DNA of 64,000 nucleotides from Thermoplasmata archaeon (lineage in GTDB: Archaea > Thermoplasmatota > Thermoplasmata > Lutacidiplasmatales > UBA184), in the NCBI GenBank assembly GCA_021802125.1, contig JAKAAX010000005.1, positions 1 through 64,000 of the forward strand, in the 5' to 3' direction. Below the pieces are notes generated by a model that did no database searches, was not told the origin of the DNA, and saw nothing but the letters and a program-made list of their open reading frames with translations. The first letter of the stretch is position 1. Each line of letters starts with the position of its first letter. Below, one piece after another: positions 1 to 9,212 of this stretch. The position numbers and the translations under genes were made by a program.

Positions 1-2321
1 GTGCCCCCACCCATCGGTCCGGTGGTGGGGGTCTTGCGGGCGCCCTGAGAGACGTTCCGCATGGCGACCATCTTCCTCTGCTTGACCCGGGTCGCGACGC
101 CCATCACGGAGAACGTCCCGATCCACCCGGCCGTGATGAGGGGGGTGGCGAGCGGGTTGGCGACCACGTTCACGTTGATGGTCGGGGTGGAGAGTACGTT
201 CGCCACCGGCTGCACCACGGGGTTCATCAGCGGGTTCGCCAGCGGGTTCGCGAGCGGCACCTGCACCGGGTTCAGCACCGGCATCCCCGGGGGTGGGGGT
301 GGCGGCGGGGGTGGCGGCGGAGGAGGGGGCGGGGGCGGTGGAGGAGGAATGTACGGATTGACCACCGTCACGAACGCCGGCGGGAACGATTGCGCAGGCG
401 TGAGCGTCGTCCCGGCGTAGGTGGTGTACTCCAGCGAGGAGTAAGCCGCAGGCCCGCTTCCGGGGGCAATGGTCTTGCAGAGCCCGCTCCACGGGTTAGT
501 CGGGGCCCCGACACACGCATCGATCGGGGTGGCGATCTTCAGCATGGAGGTCGGGAACGCCGCGGTCGCGATCACGTTGAACGAGACCGACCACTTGTCC
601 CCGAGGTACATCGTGTTGTCCGGCCAGGCCCACCCGACCCCGGTCCCGAGGGAGCCCACGTTGCTCCACTGCGGGAGGCTGCTGCAGGGCACCGGTAGCG
701 GTGGGCTTGTCGGAGCCGTAGAGCAGACCGCCTTGTAATTCGGATTCCCGGGATCGATCTGGAAGTAGGGGGCCGGGATGAAATTGAACGTCTCCCCCGT
801 CGTCCCCTTGGCCGTGACGTTCGAGGAGATGGAGGGGAAGTTGATGTTCGTGAGAGCCCAACCGAGCCCGGGGTTCGTCCCCCACGCTCTGGCGGGATTG
901 TACTCCGCTCCTCTCGATTCGCACGAGGCTCCGGAGACACAGGTCAGGTTCCCTTGGCCCGTCCCAGTCGCGGCCGCCGAGCAGGGGAATCCCTGGGGCC
1001 CCTCCCAGCTGCCTCCCGTCGCCACCGCCATGTCGCAGCCGGCCTGCAGGATGTTCTTGACGTCCGCCTGAGCGGCGGTGCCGGTGCTCAGGTAGTCCCC
1101 GGCGTTGAGCTCGGTCATCCCGTCGGGCAGGTCGATGGTGTCGATCACGATGTTGTTGGCCTTCGCGTAGGCGGCGATGGAGTTGGTGGGCTCGGCCCAG
1201 CCGTAGCAGTTGGGCTGGCCCCCGAAGTAGGGGGGCTCGCAGCTGGCGGAGTTCCCGGAGTTGAAGTTGGAGTCGGTGGGGGCGTAGCTGGAGACGTAGT
1301 TGGGGTCGCGGGGTACGGTCGAGCCCATCCAGACGATGACGTGGTCGGCGTTCGGGTTCCAGGCGAGCCCGCTGCCGCGCTCCGCTCCGTAGACCCCCGT
1401 GATGGAGGAGGAGGAGAGGATGTTGTCCGAGAAGTCGGAGTCGCCGTAGACCCATCCACCGCCCAGGACGAAGGACTGGAAGGAGCTCGCGACCGCGCCC
1501 TGGAACTGGTTCGCCGGGACGAAGGTGGTGACGTCCGGGTGGTACTCGCTGCCGTCGCCGTCGTCGTGGTCGGCCCCGGTGGTGGAGAAGTAATCGACCA
1601 TGGCGAAGCAGACCGAGTTCTGGCCTCCGGGAGTGCAGGAGGAAAGGGAGGCGCCGAAGTGGGAGGCGATGTCGGTCGCGATCTGACCCGCGTTCGCGAC
1701 GAAGAAGGGCACCCCGTTGGACTCGGCGCAGGGACCCGAGCAGGAGGATAGCCCGGGCTCGCCCGCGAGAGGGTCGTAGACGCCGTCGAAGAGGGTGGTC
1801 TCCACGACGAAGACGACCTGGACATTGGGGGGGCTGGAGAGGGTGTCACCGGTTGCGTTGACGGTGAGGGTGACCTTGGTGTCGTAGGGGATGGCGCCAC
1901 ATCCCGCGGACCCGCTGCGGCAGATCGTGGAAGGGAAGGCGCTGACAGAGGGGGTGAGGTGCGGGCAGGTGCCGTTGATCCCGTTGGTGCATCCGGAGTA
2001 GGGGGTCTGGAACGTTCCGAAGGGAGTGGAGTACGATCCGATGGTGGCGGGGGAGACGCCCGCGGTCGCAGCGGGGGCGGCGGCGGCGATCAAAGGGAGG
2101 GGGTCCGCGCGCGGGATCTCGACCAACCGGGCTGTCGATGCCCCCTGCGCTGAACTGATGACCATCGCCAGGAGGGCTACTCCAAGCAGGGCTCCCGCGA
2201 GCAGTCGGGGGGCGAGGGGAGATGGGGGGTTGAGCCGCCCGTTCGAGCCCGCCCGGGGGGTCGGGTCGGGGGGGGTACCGTTCGCCAGGATGGGCGCCGG
2301 AGGGTGGTCGAGGGGCGGCAC
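1..2321 (-). CDS. Large secreted/surface protein, C-terminus truncated by window edge; poly-Pro linker and Asn-Pro-rich C-terminal segment
   Basis: Open frame on minus strand from GTG at 2321 through position 1 (not in ORF track because it runs off the edge). Translation includes LLAGALLGVALLAMVISSAQG (signal-like), VTLTVNATGDTLSSPPNVQVVFVVE, ADHVIVWMGSTVPRDPNYVSSYAPTDSNFN, about 20 consecutive Pro, then NPVQVPLANPLANPLMNPVVQPVANVL. Confidence 0.8.
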   Translation of the reverse strand, partial: MPPLDHPPAPILANGTPPDPTPRAGSNGRLNPPSPLAPRLLAGALLGVALLAMVISSAQGASTARLVEIPRADPLPLIAAAAPAATAGVSPATIGSYSTPFGTFQTPYSGCTNGINGTCPHLTPSVSAFPSTICRSGSAGCGAIPYDTKVTLTVNATGDTLSSPPNVQVVFVVETTLFDGVYDPLAGEPGLSSCSGPCAESNGVPFFVANAGQIATDIASHFGASLSSCTPGGQNSVCFAMVDYFSTTGADHDDGDGSEYHPDVTTFVPANQFQGAVASSFQSFVLGGGWVYGDSDFSDNILSSSSITGVYGAERGSGLAWNPNADHVIVWMGSTVPRDPNYVSSYAPTDSNFNSGNSASCEPPYFGGQPNCYGWAEPTNSIAAYAKANNIVIDTIDLPDGMTELNAGDYLSTGTAAQADVKNILQAGCDMAVATGGSWEGPQGFPCSAAATGTGQGNLTCVSGASCESRGAEYNPARAWGTNPGLGWALTNINFPSISSNVTAKGTTGETFNFIPAPYFQIDPGNPNYKAVCSTAPTSPPLPVPCSSLPQWSNVGSLGTGVGWAWPDNTMYLGDKWSVSFNVIATAAFPTSMLKIATPIDACVGAPTNPWSGLCKTIAPGSGPAAYSSLEYTTYAGTTLTPAQSFPPAFVTVVNPYIPPPPPPPPPPPPPPPPPPPPGMPVLNPVQVPLANPLANPLMNPVVQPVANVLSTPTINVNVVANPLATPLITAGWIGTFSVMGVATRVKQRKMVAMRNVSQGARKTPTTGPMGGG

Positions 2322-2362
2322 GATACTCTTGGGGGCGTTCCTCCCTCAAATACCTCCTCCGA

Positions 2363-2397
2363 AGATACGACGTGTACACGACGGACGCGTCGTATCT
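2363..2397. promoter_or_regulatory. Nested dyad AGATACGAC-N17-GTCGTATCT enclosing palindrome GTGTACAC, upstream of surface-protein gene
   Basis: Perfect 9-bp arms 2363-2371/2389-2397; GTGTACAC at 2372-2379. Confidence 0.65.
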
Positions 2398-2457
2398 CGG
2401 GCGTACTTCCCTCTTCTCGCGCCCCTTCCGGGACCCTAGGTCGGGAGGGGGGGTGGC

Positions 2458-3411
2458 CTAGGCTCCCGGGGTCCAGAGCGGGGCGGTGGCGACCCCTTCC
2501 AGCGCCTCGACCAGAAGGTCGTCATCGTTCGGGAGGGGCACCCGGTGGTACCGGATCCCGTGCTTCTCCGCGAAGGTCCGGACGACCTCGTCCAGGTCGT
2601 AGAGCGTCTCCAGGTGGTCGAAGACGAAGCCGATAGGGGCCACCAGCTGGTCGCGATGGCCCCGCTCGGCCTGGTGGACCATGCGCTCGGTCACGTCCGG
2701 GCCGAGCCAGGGCTCGGTGGTGTTGCCGGCGCTCTGGTAGGTGAACTCCCAGGGGTCCAGCCGGGCCGCCTGCGCGACGCGTCCGGCGGTCTCCTGGACG
2801 AGGCGGGGGTACGGGTCGTGCGCCTCCTCCTGCCGCTTGGGCAGGCTGTGCGCGGTGAGGAAGGTGAACCGGTCCCCGGGGACCTCGGCGAGGGTCCGCT
2901 CGATGGACCTGGCCCACGCCTTCGCGAGCGCAGGGCTGAGGTGCCACCCCGCCCGCAGCTCCACCGAGACCGGCCGCTTCGCACGTTTCCGACCCTCGGC
3001 GATCGCCTGCTCGTACGGTCGGAGGACCCACGGAGAGGCGAAGGGGGAGAGGGGGATGGCGACGACCCTCCGAACGCCCCCTTCGACCGCCTCGGGGATC
3101 GCCTCCGCGATGTGCGGGGCCCAGTGCTTGGTGGCCAGCAGCACGCGGGCGTCGGGGTCCCGGAGCCGCAGCCGCTTCTCGAGCTTGCCCCTCAGGCTCT
3201 CCGTGACCCGGGGCTGGGGGGACCATCCGATGAGGTCGTACCTTCGGTGGTACTCTCGGACCATTTCGGCGGGAGGCTCTCGCCCGCCCAGCACCTCTCG
3301 GAGGAATCCCGGAAGGTCCTCCGGGCCCCGGGGACTGCCGTAGCCCATGAGGAGCACCGCGGTCTTCTCTCCGGTCCTCTCTCCCGCCCCCGGCGCACTT
3401 TCAGCGGCCAT
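2458..3411 (-). CDS. hemH: Ferrochelatase (coproporphyrin/protoporphyrin)
   Basis: MAAESAPGAGERTGEKTAVLLMGYGSPRGPEDLPGFLREVL...; LTAHSLPKRQEEAHDPYP and YQSAGNTTEPWLGPDV motifs. Start set at internal Met at 3411. Confidence 0.93.
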   Translation of the reverse strand: MAAESAPGAGERTGEKTAVLLMGYGSPRGPEDLPGFLREVLGGREPPAEMVREYHRRYDLIGWSPQPRVTESLRGKLEKRLRLRDPDARVLLATKHWAPHIAEAIPEAVEGGVRRVVAIPLSPFASPWVLRPYEQAIAEGRKRAKRPVSVELRAGWHLSPALAKAWARSIERTLAEVPGDRFTFLTAHSLPKRQEEAHDPYPRLVQETAGRVAQAARLDPWEFTYQSAGNTTEPWLGPDVTERMVHQAERGHRDQLVAPIGFVFDHLETLYDLDEVVRTFAEKHGIRYHRVPLPNDDDLLVEALEGVATAPLWTPGA

Positions 3412-4450
3412 GCGACGCCCGCTCCTGCGAGTACTCGCGTACGTACTTGACGAGCCCCTCGACGAGCTCGGGATCCGCGTCGGGCGGCACCCCGTGGCCC
3501 AGGTTGAAGACGTGGCCACGGCCCTCGGGGAGCTCGTCGAGGACCTCCTTCGCAGAGGCCGTGACCCGCGCGAGGTCGGTCCGAAGGAGCGCCGGGTCCA
3601 GGTTCCCCTGCAGCGAGAGTCCCGGCCCGACCTGTTCCCGGACCCGCCGTAGCGGCATCCTCCAATCGACGCCGAGCGCCGTCGCGCCGGTCCGTGGGAG
3701 GACGGGGAGGAGGTGCGAGGATCCCGTGGAGAAGTAGATGGTCGGCACGTGGAGGTCCCTCAGCCCCTCGAAGACCGTCTGCAGATGCGGCAGGACCGCG
3801 CGCTCGAAGTCCCGAAGGCCGAGGGTCCCGGCCCAGGTGTCGAAGAGCTGGAGCGCGTCCGCGCCGCTCGACGCCTGCATGCGCAGGTAACCGATCATGG
3901 CCTCGGAGAGCTTCCTCTGCAGGAGCTCGAAGGTCGAAGGGTCCTGGTGGAGCAGCCGCTTCGTCTCCAGGTGGTCGCGCGAGGGTCTGCCCTCGATGAG
4001 GTAGCTGGCGAGGGTGAAGGGCGCTCCCGCGAACCCGACGATCGGGGTCCCTGGGCGCGCGGACCGGAACCGCCGGATCGCATCGCCCACGTACCCGGCG
4101 TCCCTCCCCGCATCGAACGACCGCAGGCGGTCGACGTCCCCCCGGGTCCGGATCGGGTGGGCCACCACGGGGCCTACCTCCGGGACGAGCTCGAAGTCGA
4201 CCCCGAGCCCGAAGAAGGGCAGGGTGATGTCCGCGAAGACGACCCCCGCGTCCAACGGGTAGCGCTCGACGGGCTCGAGCGTGATCTTGGCCGCGAGCTC
4301 CGGGTTCCGGGCGAGGTCGAGGATAGGGTGGGAAGCGCGCAGGGCTCGGTAGCCCGGAAGATGTCGGCCCGCCTGGCGCATCAGCCAGACCGGCACACGC
4401 TCGACCGGCTCGCCCCGGAGGGTGCGGACGAGCAGCGAAGCCTCGCTCAA
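3401..4450 (-). CDS. hemE: Uroporphyrinogen decarboxylase
   Basis: VWLMRQAGRHLPGYR motif; ADITLPFFGLGVDFELVPEVGPVV; TTG start overlapping hemL stop (TTGA). Confidence 0.93.
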   Translation of the reverse strand: MSEASLLVRTLRGEPVERVPVWLMRQAGRHLPGYRALRASHPILDLARNPELAAKITLEPVERYPLDAGVVFADITLPFFGLGVDFELVPEVGPVVAHPIRTRGDVDRLRSFDAGRDAGYVGDAIRRFRSARPGTPIVGFAGAPFTLASYLIEGRPSRDHLETKRLLHQDPSTFELLQRKLSEAMIGYLRMQASSGADALQLFDTWAGTLGLRDFERAVLPHLQTVFEGLRDLHVPTIYFSTGSSHLLPVLPRTGATALGVDWRMPLRRVREQVGPGLSLQGNLDPALLRTDLARVTASAKEVLDELPEGRGHVFNLGHGVPPDADPELVEGLVKYVREYSQERASHGR

Positions 4451-5766
4451 CGTCCGCTCCTCCCGTCCGGGGGGTCCTGCCGCAAGGCCTCCTCGAACGT
4501 CCGGGAGGCCCGCTGCGTATCGGACTCGCGCATCGCCGCCGAGGCGAAGGTCGACTCGAGCGGAGAGGGAGGCAGGTACACTCCGCGGTCCAGACACGCG
4601 TGGAAGAACCGGGCGTAACGCTCCCGGTCGACCTGGAGCGCCGAGGGGAGGTCGCGCGGAGGGATGGGGCCGAAGTGCACGCCGAGCATCGAGCCGCGCC
4701 GCACCACATGCAGGTCGTCGGAGCGAGTGGCGGCGGCCGCTCCCCGAAGTCCCACCTCGAGCTCCGCTCCCCGCCGCTCCAGGCGACGGTAGACCTCGGG
4801 TGTGAGCGCGTCCAGCGTCGCAGCCCCCGCCGCCATCGCGAGGGGATTGCCCGAGAGGGTCCCCGCCTGGTAGACGGGGCCCACCGGCGCGACCTGGTCC
4901 ATCACGTCCTTGCGGCCCCCGTACGCGGCGGCCGGGAGCCCTCCTCCGATCACCTTCCCGAGGGTGACCAGGTCCGCGCGGACCCCGTAGCTCGTGTGGA
5001 TGACGCCACGGCGCAGGCGGAACCCCGTGATGACCTCGTCCGCGATCCAGAGCGCCCCATGCTCGCGGCAGGTCCGCTGGACCGTCGGCAGAAGGTCCCG
5101 TCGGGGGAGCACCATCCCCATGTTGCCGGCCACCGGCTCGACGATGACCGCGGCGATCTCCTCTCCGTGCCGTTCGAAGAGGGCCCGCAGGGCCTCAGGG
5201 TCGTTGTAGGGGAGGACCCAGGTGTCCCGGGCGATCGAGGGCGGGACGCCCGCGGAATCGGGACGGCCCTGCGCGGCGGCGCCGCTGCCCGCGCGGACGA
5301 GCAGTCCGTCGGCGTGGCCGTGGTAGCCTCCCGCGAACTTCACGATGCGACGCCGACCGGTGAAGCCCCGCGCGACACGGATCGCGGACATCACCGCCTC
5401 CGTCCCGCTGCTCACGAACCGCATCCGCTCCATCGAGGGGACCGCGGCCTGGATGCGTTCGGCGAGCTCGTGCTCCCGGGGGGACGGGGCCCCGAAGGTC
5501 AGACCCTCCCGCGCCGCCCGGACGACCTCCCGCACCACCGCCGTCGGCGCGTTGCCGAGGATGTTCGCCCCCCACGATCCGACCAGGTCCAGGTAGCGAT
5601 GACCGTCCAGGTCGTACAGGTGGGCCCCTTTCCCCCGCGCGAAGAAGACCGGAGAGCCTCCCACTCCCCGGAACGAGCGGACGGGGGAGTCGACGCCTCC
5701 CACCAGCGACCGGACCGCACGACGGAAGGCCCCCTCGGAGCGGGGTCGCCCCGTCGCGCCGCTCAT
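4447..5766 (-). CDS. hemL: Glutamate-1-semialdehyde 2,1-aminomutase
   Basis: MSGATGRPRSEGAFRRAVRSLVGGVDSPVRSFRGVGGSPVFF; PLP-Lys context LGKVIGGGLPAAAYGGRKDVM. Confidence 0.95.
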   Translation of the reverse strand: MSGATGRPRSEGAFRRAVRSLVGGVDSPVRSFRGVGGSPVFFARGKGAHLYDLDGHRYLDLVGSWGANILGNAPTAVVREVVRAAREGLTFGAPSPREHELAERIQAAVPSMERMRFVSSGTEAVMSAIRVARGFTGRRRIVKFAGGYHGHADGLLVRAGSGAAAQGRPDSAGVPPSIARDTWVLPYNDPEALRALFERHGEEIAAVIVEPVAGNMGMVLPRRDLLPTVQRTCREHGALWIADEVITGFRLRRGVIHTSYGVRADLVTLGKVIGGGLPAAAYGGRKDVMDQVAPVGPVYQAGTLSGNPLAMAAGAATLDALTPEVYRRLERRGAELEVGLRGAAAATRSDDLHVVRRGSMLGVHFGPIPPRDLPSALQVDRERYARFFHACLDRGVYLPPSPLESTFASAAMRESDTQRASRTFEEALRQDPPDGRSGR

Positions 5767-6518
5767 CCTCGGACCTGCCCGGGGAGCCCCTCGGCCAGCT
5801 CGAGCATCCGCGCGGGCGGCACCGCCAGCGCCGTGAAGATGGGGGTCTCGAGCTGCGTGTACCGGCTCGCCTCGCTGGGTCGGAGCGCCTGGACCAGGTC
5901 CAGGAAGTTCCGCGGGTCCTCCGCTTCGAAGGCGAGGATGAACTCGGGGTCGTCGATGCCGAAGGAGTAGCCCGTGTGGATCTCGACCTTCGGGAACCGG
6001 TGGCCGATGCGGAAATGCTCCCCCATGATCCGCTGGCGCTCCTCGAACGGGAGCGCGTACCACTCCCGCTTCTTCACGAACGGGTAGACGAAGAGGTACG
6101 GAAGGCTCGAAGGGGCGATCCGGCCGCCCTTCTGCCCGGCGTGGGTGTGGCCTCCCAGGTACTCGGAGCGCCGGCCCATCCCCAGGTAACCCAAGGGAAG
6201 CTCCAGGTAGCCTCCCATCCGGGTGCCGGCGAGACGCGCCTCGAGCTCCTGGAAGCCCTCGAGGCGTGGGGAGACCATCCAGAGGAGCGCGTGGGCGGAG
6301 GCCTTCGTACCGACCAGGGAGTACGTCCGGAGCGAGACGCCCTCGGGGGGATCCTGCAGGAGCCGGACGACCTCCTCCCGTCCTTCTCGGCGCACGTCGG
6401 GGTCGAGCCGGCGCCACTCGGGCATCAACCGGAGGAAGAGGTACCGGACGAAGTCGCGCTCCTCCTCCGCCTCGGCCTTGGGGCTGGCCTCGGGCGTGCC
6501 GGCTTCCTTCTCCGTCAT
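5763..6518 (-). CDS. hemQ: Chlorite-dismutase-fold coproheme decarboxylase (HemQ/ChdC)
   Basis: PYLFVYPFVKKREWYALPFEERQRIMGEHFRIGHRFPKVEIHTGYSFGIDDPEFILAFEAEDPRNFLDLVQALRPSEASRYTQLETPIFTA matches the HemQ signature region. Confidence 0.9.
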   Translation of the reverse strand: MTEKEAGTPEASPKAEAEEERDFVRYLFLRLMPEWRRLDPDVRREGREEVVRLLQDPPEGVSLRTYSLVGTKASAHALLWMVSPRLEGFQELEARLAGTRMGGYLELPLGYLGMGRRSEYLGGHTHAGQKGGRIAPSSLPYLFVYPFVKKREWYALPFEERQRIMGEHFRIGHRFPKVEIHTGYSFGIDDPEFILAFEAEDPRNFLDLVQALRPSEASRYTQLETPIFTALAVPPARMLELAEGLPGQVRG

Positions 6519-7534
6519 GCTGACCCCCCTGCGCGCCGCTCCGCCAGCTCTCGGGCGAAATAGCTGATGACCAGGTCCGCCCCGGCCCGGCGGATCGCCG
6601 AGAGGGTCTCGTCCACCGCCCGCGGCTCGTCGAGCCATCCCTTCTCGGCGGCTCCCTTGATCATCGCGTACTCTCCGCTCACCTGGTAGGCGGCGAGGGG
6701 CAGCTCGAAGCGACGGCGCGCTTCGGCGAGAAGGTCCAGGCAGGGCAGGGCGGGCTTGACCATGAGCGCATCTGCGCCCTCCTCCGCGTCGAGCTCGAGC
6801 TCCCTCATCGCTTCCCTCGCGTTCCGGGGGTCCATCTGGTAGGCCCGTCGGTCCCCGAAGCTGGGGGCGGAGCCGGCGGCGTCCCGGAAGGGTCCGTAGA
6901 GGGAGGAGGCAAACTTCGCGGCGTAGGAGAGGACGAGGGTCTCCGTCTTCCCCGCGCCGTCGAGCGCGGTGCGGAGGGCGCGCACCTGGTGGTCCATCAT
7001 CGCGCTGGGCGCGACCACGTCAGCCCCGGCTTCGGCGTAGGCCACCGCCGCGCGGGCGAGGAGGGGCAGCGTGCGGTCGTTGTCCACGTGGGATCCCACG
7101 AGGGCCCCGCAGTGCCCGTGGCTCGTGTACTCGCACAGGCAGACGTCCGCCATGACCACCAGCGAGGGCACGGCGTCCTTGAGCTCGCGTACGGCCGCGG
7201 GCACCGGGCCCTTCGGGTCCCAGGCCCCGGTCCCCGAGGCGTCCTTCTTCCGAGGCACGCCGAAGAGCATCACCGAGCGGACGCCGAGGTCGTAGGCCTC
7301 GGAGGCCCGGCGCACCACGTCGCGGACCCCGAACCGCGACAGTGCAGGGAGCCCCTTCGTCGGAGGCGGGGTCGGGCCGGACGTGACGAAGAGGGGGAGG
7401 ACCAGATGCTCGACGCCCCAGCGGGTCTCAGCGACGAGCTCGCGGAGCGCGGGGGTCCGGCGCCATCGGCGAGGACGCGCCGGGGGCCGCGCCTCCCGGC
7501 TTCCCTCCGGCGGTCGGCCCGCCCTGCCGGGCAT
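6515..7534 (-). CDS. hemB: Delta-aminolevulinic acid dehydratase (porphobilinogen synthase)
   Basis: VLPLFVTSG; DVCLCEYTSHGHCG; VAPSAMMDHQV; DALMVKPALPCLDLL. Confidence 0.95.
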   Translation of the reverse strand: MPGRAGRPPEGSREARPPARPRRWRRTPALRELVAETRWGVEHLVLPLFVTSGPTPPPTKGLPALSRFGVRDVVRRASEAYDLGVRSVMLFGVPRKKDASGTGAWDPKGPVPAAVRELKDAVPSLVVMADVCLCEYTSHGHCGALVGSHVDNDRTLPLLARAAVAYAEAGADVVAPSAMMDHQVRALRTALDGAGKTETLVLSYAAKFASSLYGPFRDAAGSAPSFGDRRAYQMDPRNAREAMRELELDAEEGADALMVKPALPCLDLLAEARRRFELPLAAYQVSGEYAMIKGAAEKGWLDEPRAVDETLSAIRRAGADLVISYFARELAERRAGGSA

Positions 7535-8282
7535 CGGCCAGGAGCGTTACTAGGAGAGCGGGTAAGCTTTGCCCGGAGATCTCGTCCGGGACGGCCACGC
7601 CCCGGAGCCCGTGCCCCCGCGCCGCCCGGGCGGTCGTCGCGCCGAGCGCCACGAGCCGGGCCCTCCGTCCGAGGTCTCGGAAGGTCCGTTCCCCCACGGC
7701 GCGCCTCCAGCCGCTCAACGCCGACGGGCTCGTGAGGATCCAGACCTGGCCGCGCTTCGGAGCTCCGTGTCTGCCCGCACGCGGGGCGCGGACGGTCCGG
7801 TACACGACCAGGTCCGCGACGCTCGCTCCTCGCCGGCGAAGGGCACGGGCGAGCTGGGGGCCCGCGAGGTCCGACCTCGGCCGCACGACCCACGCTCCTC
7901 GCACCGGTCCGACCGCCCGCACCAGAGCCCCGGCCCCCGGGACGGGCGGGACCCGCGCGCCGGGAAGGCCGGCCTCGCGCAGCCGCTTCGCCGTGGCCGG
8001 ACCGGCGGCCCACACCTCTCCGAGGGCCTTCCATCGGGCGAGCGCACGGGGGGCCGTCCGGAGGTAGAGGTCGACCGCGGCCGAGCTCGTGACGAGGAGG
8101 AGGTTCCTGCACCCTGGACGCGGGGGCGGTAGTGACGGAGGTCGGGCGACCGGGACCTGCTCGATCGCCTGGACGCGGAGGAGAGGGATCCCGAGGCGCG
8201 AGAGCTTCGGCCCGAGAGAGGTCAGGGCGCCGGGGCTGCCCAGCACGACGACCTCGGGGGTCCGGGACCTTGGGGGGGTCAT
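7428..8282 (-). CDS. hemD: Uroporphyrinogen-III synthase
   Basis: Position in operon; LLVTSSAAVDLYLRT, ILTSPSALSGWRRAVG, LVALGATTARAARGHGLR. Confidence 0.8.
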   Translation of the reverse strand: MTPPRSRTPEVVVLGSPGALTSLGPKLSRLGIPLLRVQAIEQVPVARPPSLPPPRPGCRNLLLVTSSAAVDLYLRTAPRALARWKALGEVWAAGPATAKRLREAGLPGARVPPVPGAGALVRAVGPVRGAWVVRPRSDLAGPQLARALRRRGASVADLVVYRTVRAPRAGRHGAPKRGQVWILTSPSALSGWRRAVGERTFRDLGRRARLVALGATTARAARGHGLRGVAVPDEISGQSLPALLVTLLADARQGGPTAGGKPGGAAPGASSPMAPDPRAPRARR

Positions 8283-9202
8283 GGTCGCGGGGACCGGGGG
8301 GGATGGAGGAACTCCCGGGCCCCCCGCTCCAGGAGCCGTCCGGCGAGGGCACGGCCCACCTGCTCAGGCTCGGTCGCGGGGCCGCTGTGCACGCCCCGGA
8401 GCACCCGGCTCCCGTCGGGCGAGTAGAGCGCTCCCGTGAGCCGAAGCACACGGCCGCCGAGCCGAGCCCAAGCACCGAGAGGCGTGTCGCAGTCGGCGCC
8501 GAGCTCCGCGGTCAGCGTCCGCTCGGCTGAGAGGGCACGGAAGGCGGAGAGGTTGTGGACGGGGGCGAAGAGCTCGCGCAGGCGCTCCTCCCCCGCCCGG
8601 CCGTGGACGACGAGAACCCCCTGTCCGGGCGAGGGAAGGAAGGTCGAGAGGGGAAGGCGCTGGGAGATCCGGTCCTCGAGCCCGAGCCTCCGCAGACCCG
8701 CGACAGCGAGGAGGAGCCCCGACAGCCCGTCCTCTCCCTGGTCGAGCTTCGTGAGGCGGGTTCCGACGTTGCCGTGGATCTCACGCACGTCGAGGTCCCC
8801 CCGGACCGAGAGGAGCTGGGCGCGGCGGCGCGGACTGGAGGAGCCGATCCTGGCTCGGCGGGGGAGCGAGGCGAGCGTCCCGGGCCGGGTGAGGACGAGG
8901 GCATCGCGCGGGTCCTCGCGCACGGGCGTGCAGACGATCTCGACCCTGCGCCGCGGACGGCTAGGGAGGTCCTTCGCGCTGTGCACGGCGACGTCCACCT
9001 CTCCCTCCTCGACCGCACGGTCGAGACGGTCCGTGAAGTCGCGGACCCCGCTCGCTCCCCCCGGGCTGCGGTCTCCCTGGGTGCGGATCGGGACCATCTC
9101 GACATCAAGGGAGGGGCGGGCCCGGAGGAGGGGCGCGAGAAGGAGCTCGGTCTGACGGAGCGCGAGAGGGCTCGCGCGGCTGCCCACCCGGAGCCTGGGC
9201 AC
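8279..9202 (-). CDS. hemC: Hydroxymethylbilane synthase (porphobilinogen deaminase)
   Basis: MPRLRVGSRASPLALRQTELL; VDVAVHSAKDLPS; RRAQLLSVRGDLDVREIHGNVGTRLTKLD; dipyrromethane Cys in ELGADCDTPLGAWA. Confidence 0.95.
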   Translation of the reverse strand: MPRLRVGSRASPLALRQTELLLAPLLRARPSLDVEMVPIRTQGDRSPGGASGVRDFTDRLDRAVEEGEVDVAVHSAKDLPSRPRRRVEIVCTPVREDPRDALVLTRPGTLASLPRRARIGSSSPRRRAQLLSVRGDLDVREIHGNVGTRLTKLDQGEDGLSGLLLAVAGLRRLGLEDRISQRLPLSTFLPSPGQGVLVVHGRAGEERLRELFAPVHNLSAFRALSAERTLTAELGADCDTPLGAWARLGGRVLRLTGALYSPDGSRVLRGVHSGPATEPEQVGRALAGRLLERGAREFLHPPRSPRP

Positions 9203-9212
9203 GGTCGCTCCT

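Noticed and set aside
496-2379. Minus-strand ORFs 496-1455, 1145-1900 and 1846-2379
   Set aside because: Off-frame; the real frame is the edge-truncated surface protein that the ORF track cannot list because it lacks a stop in the window.
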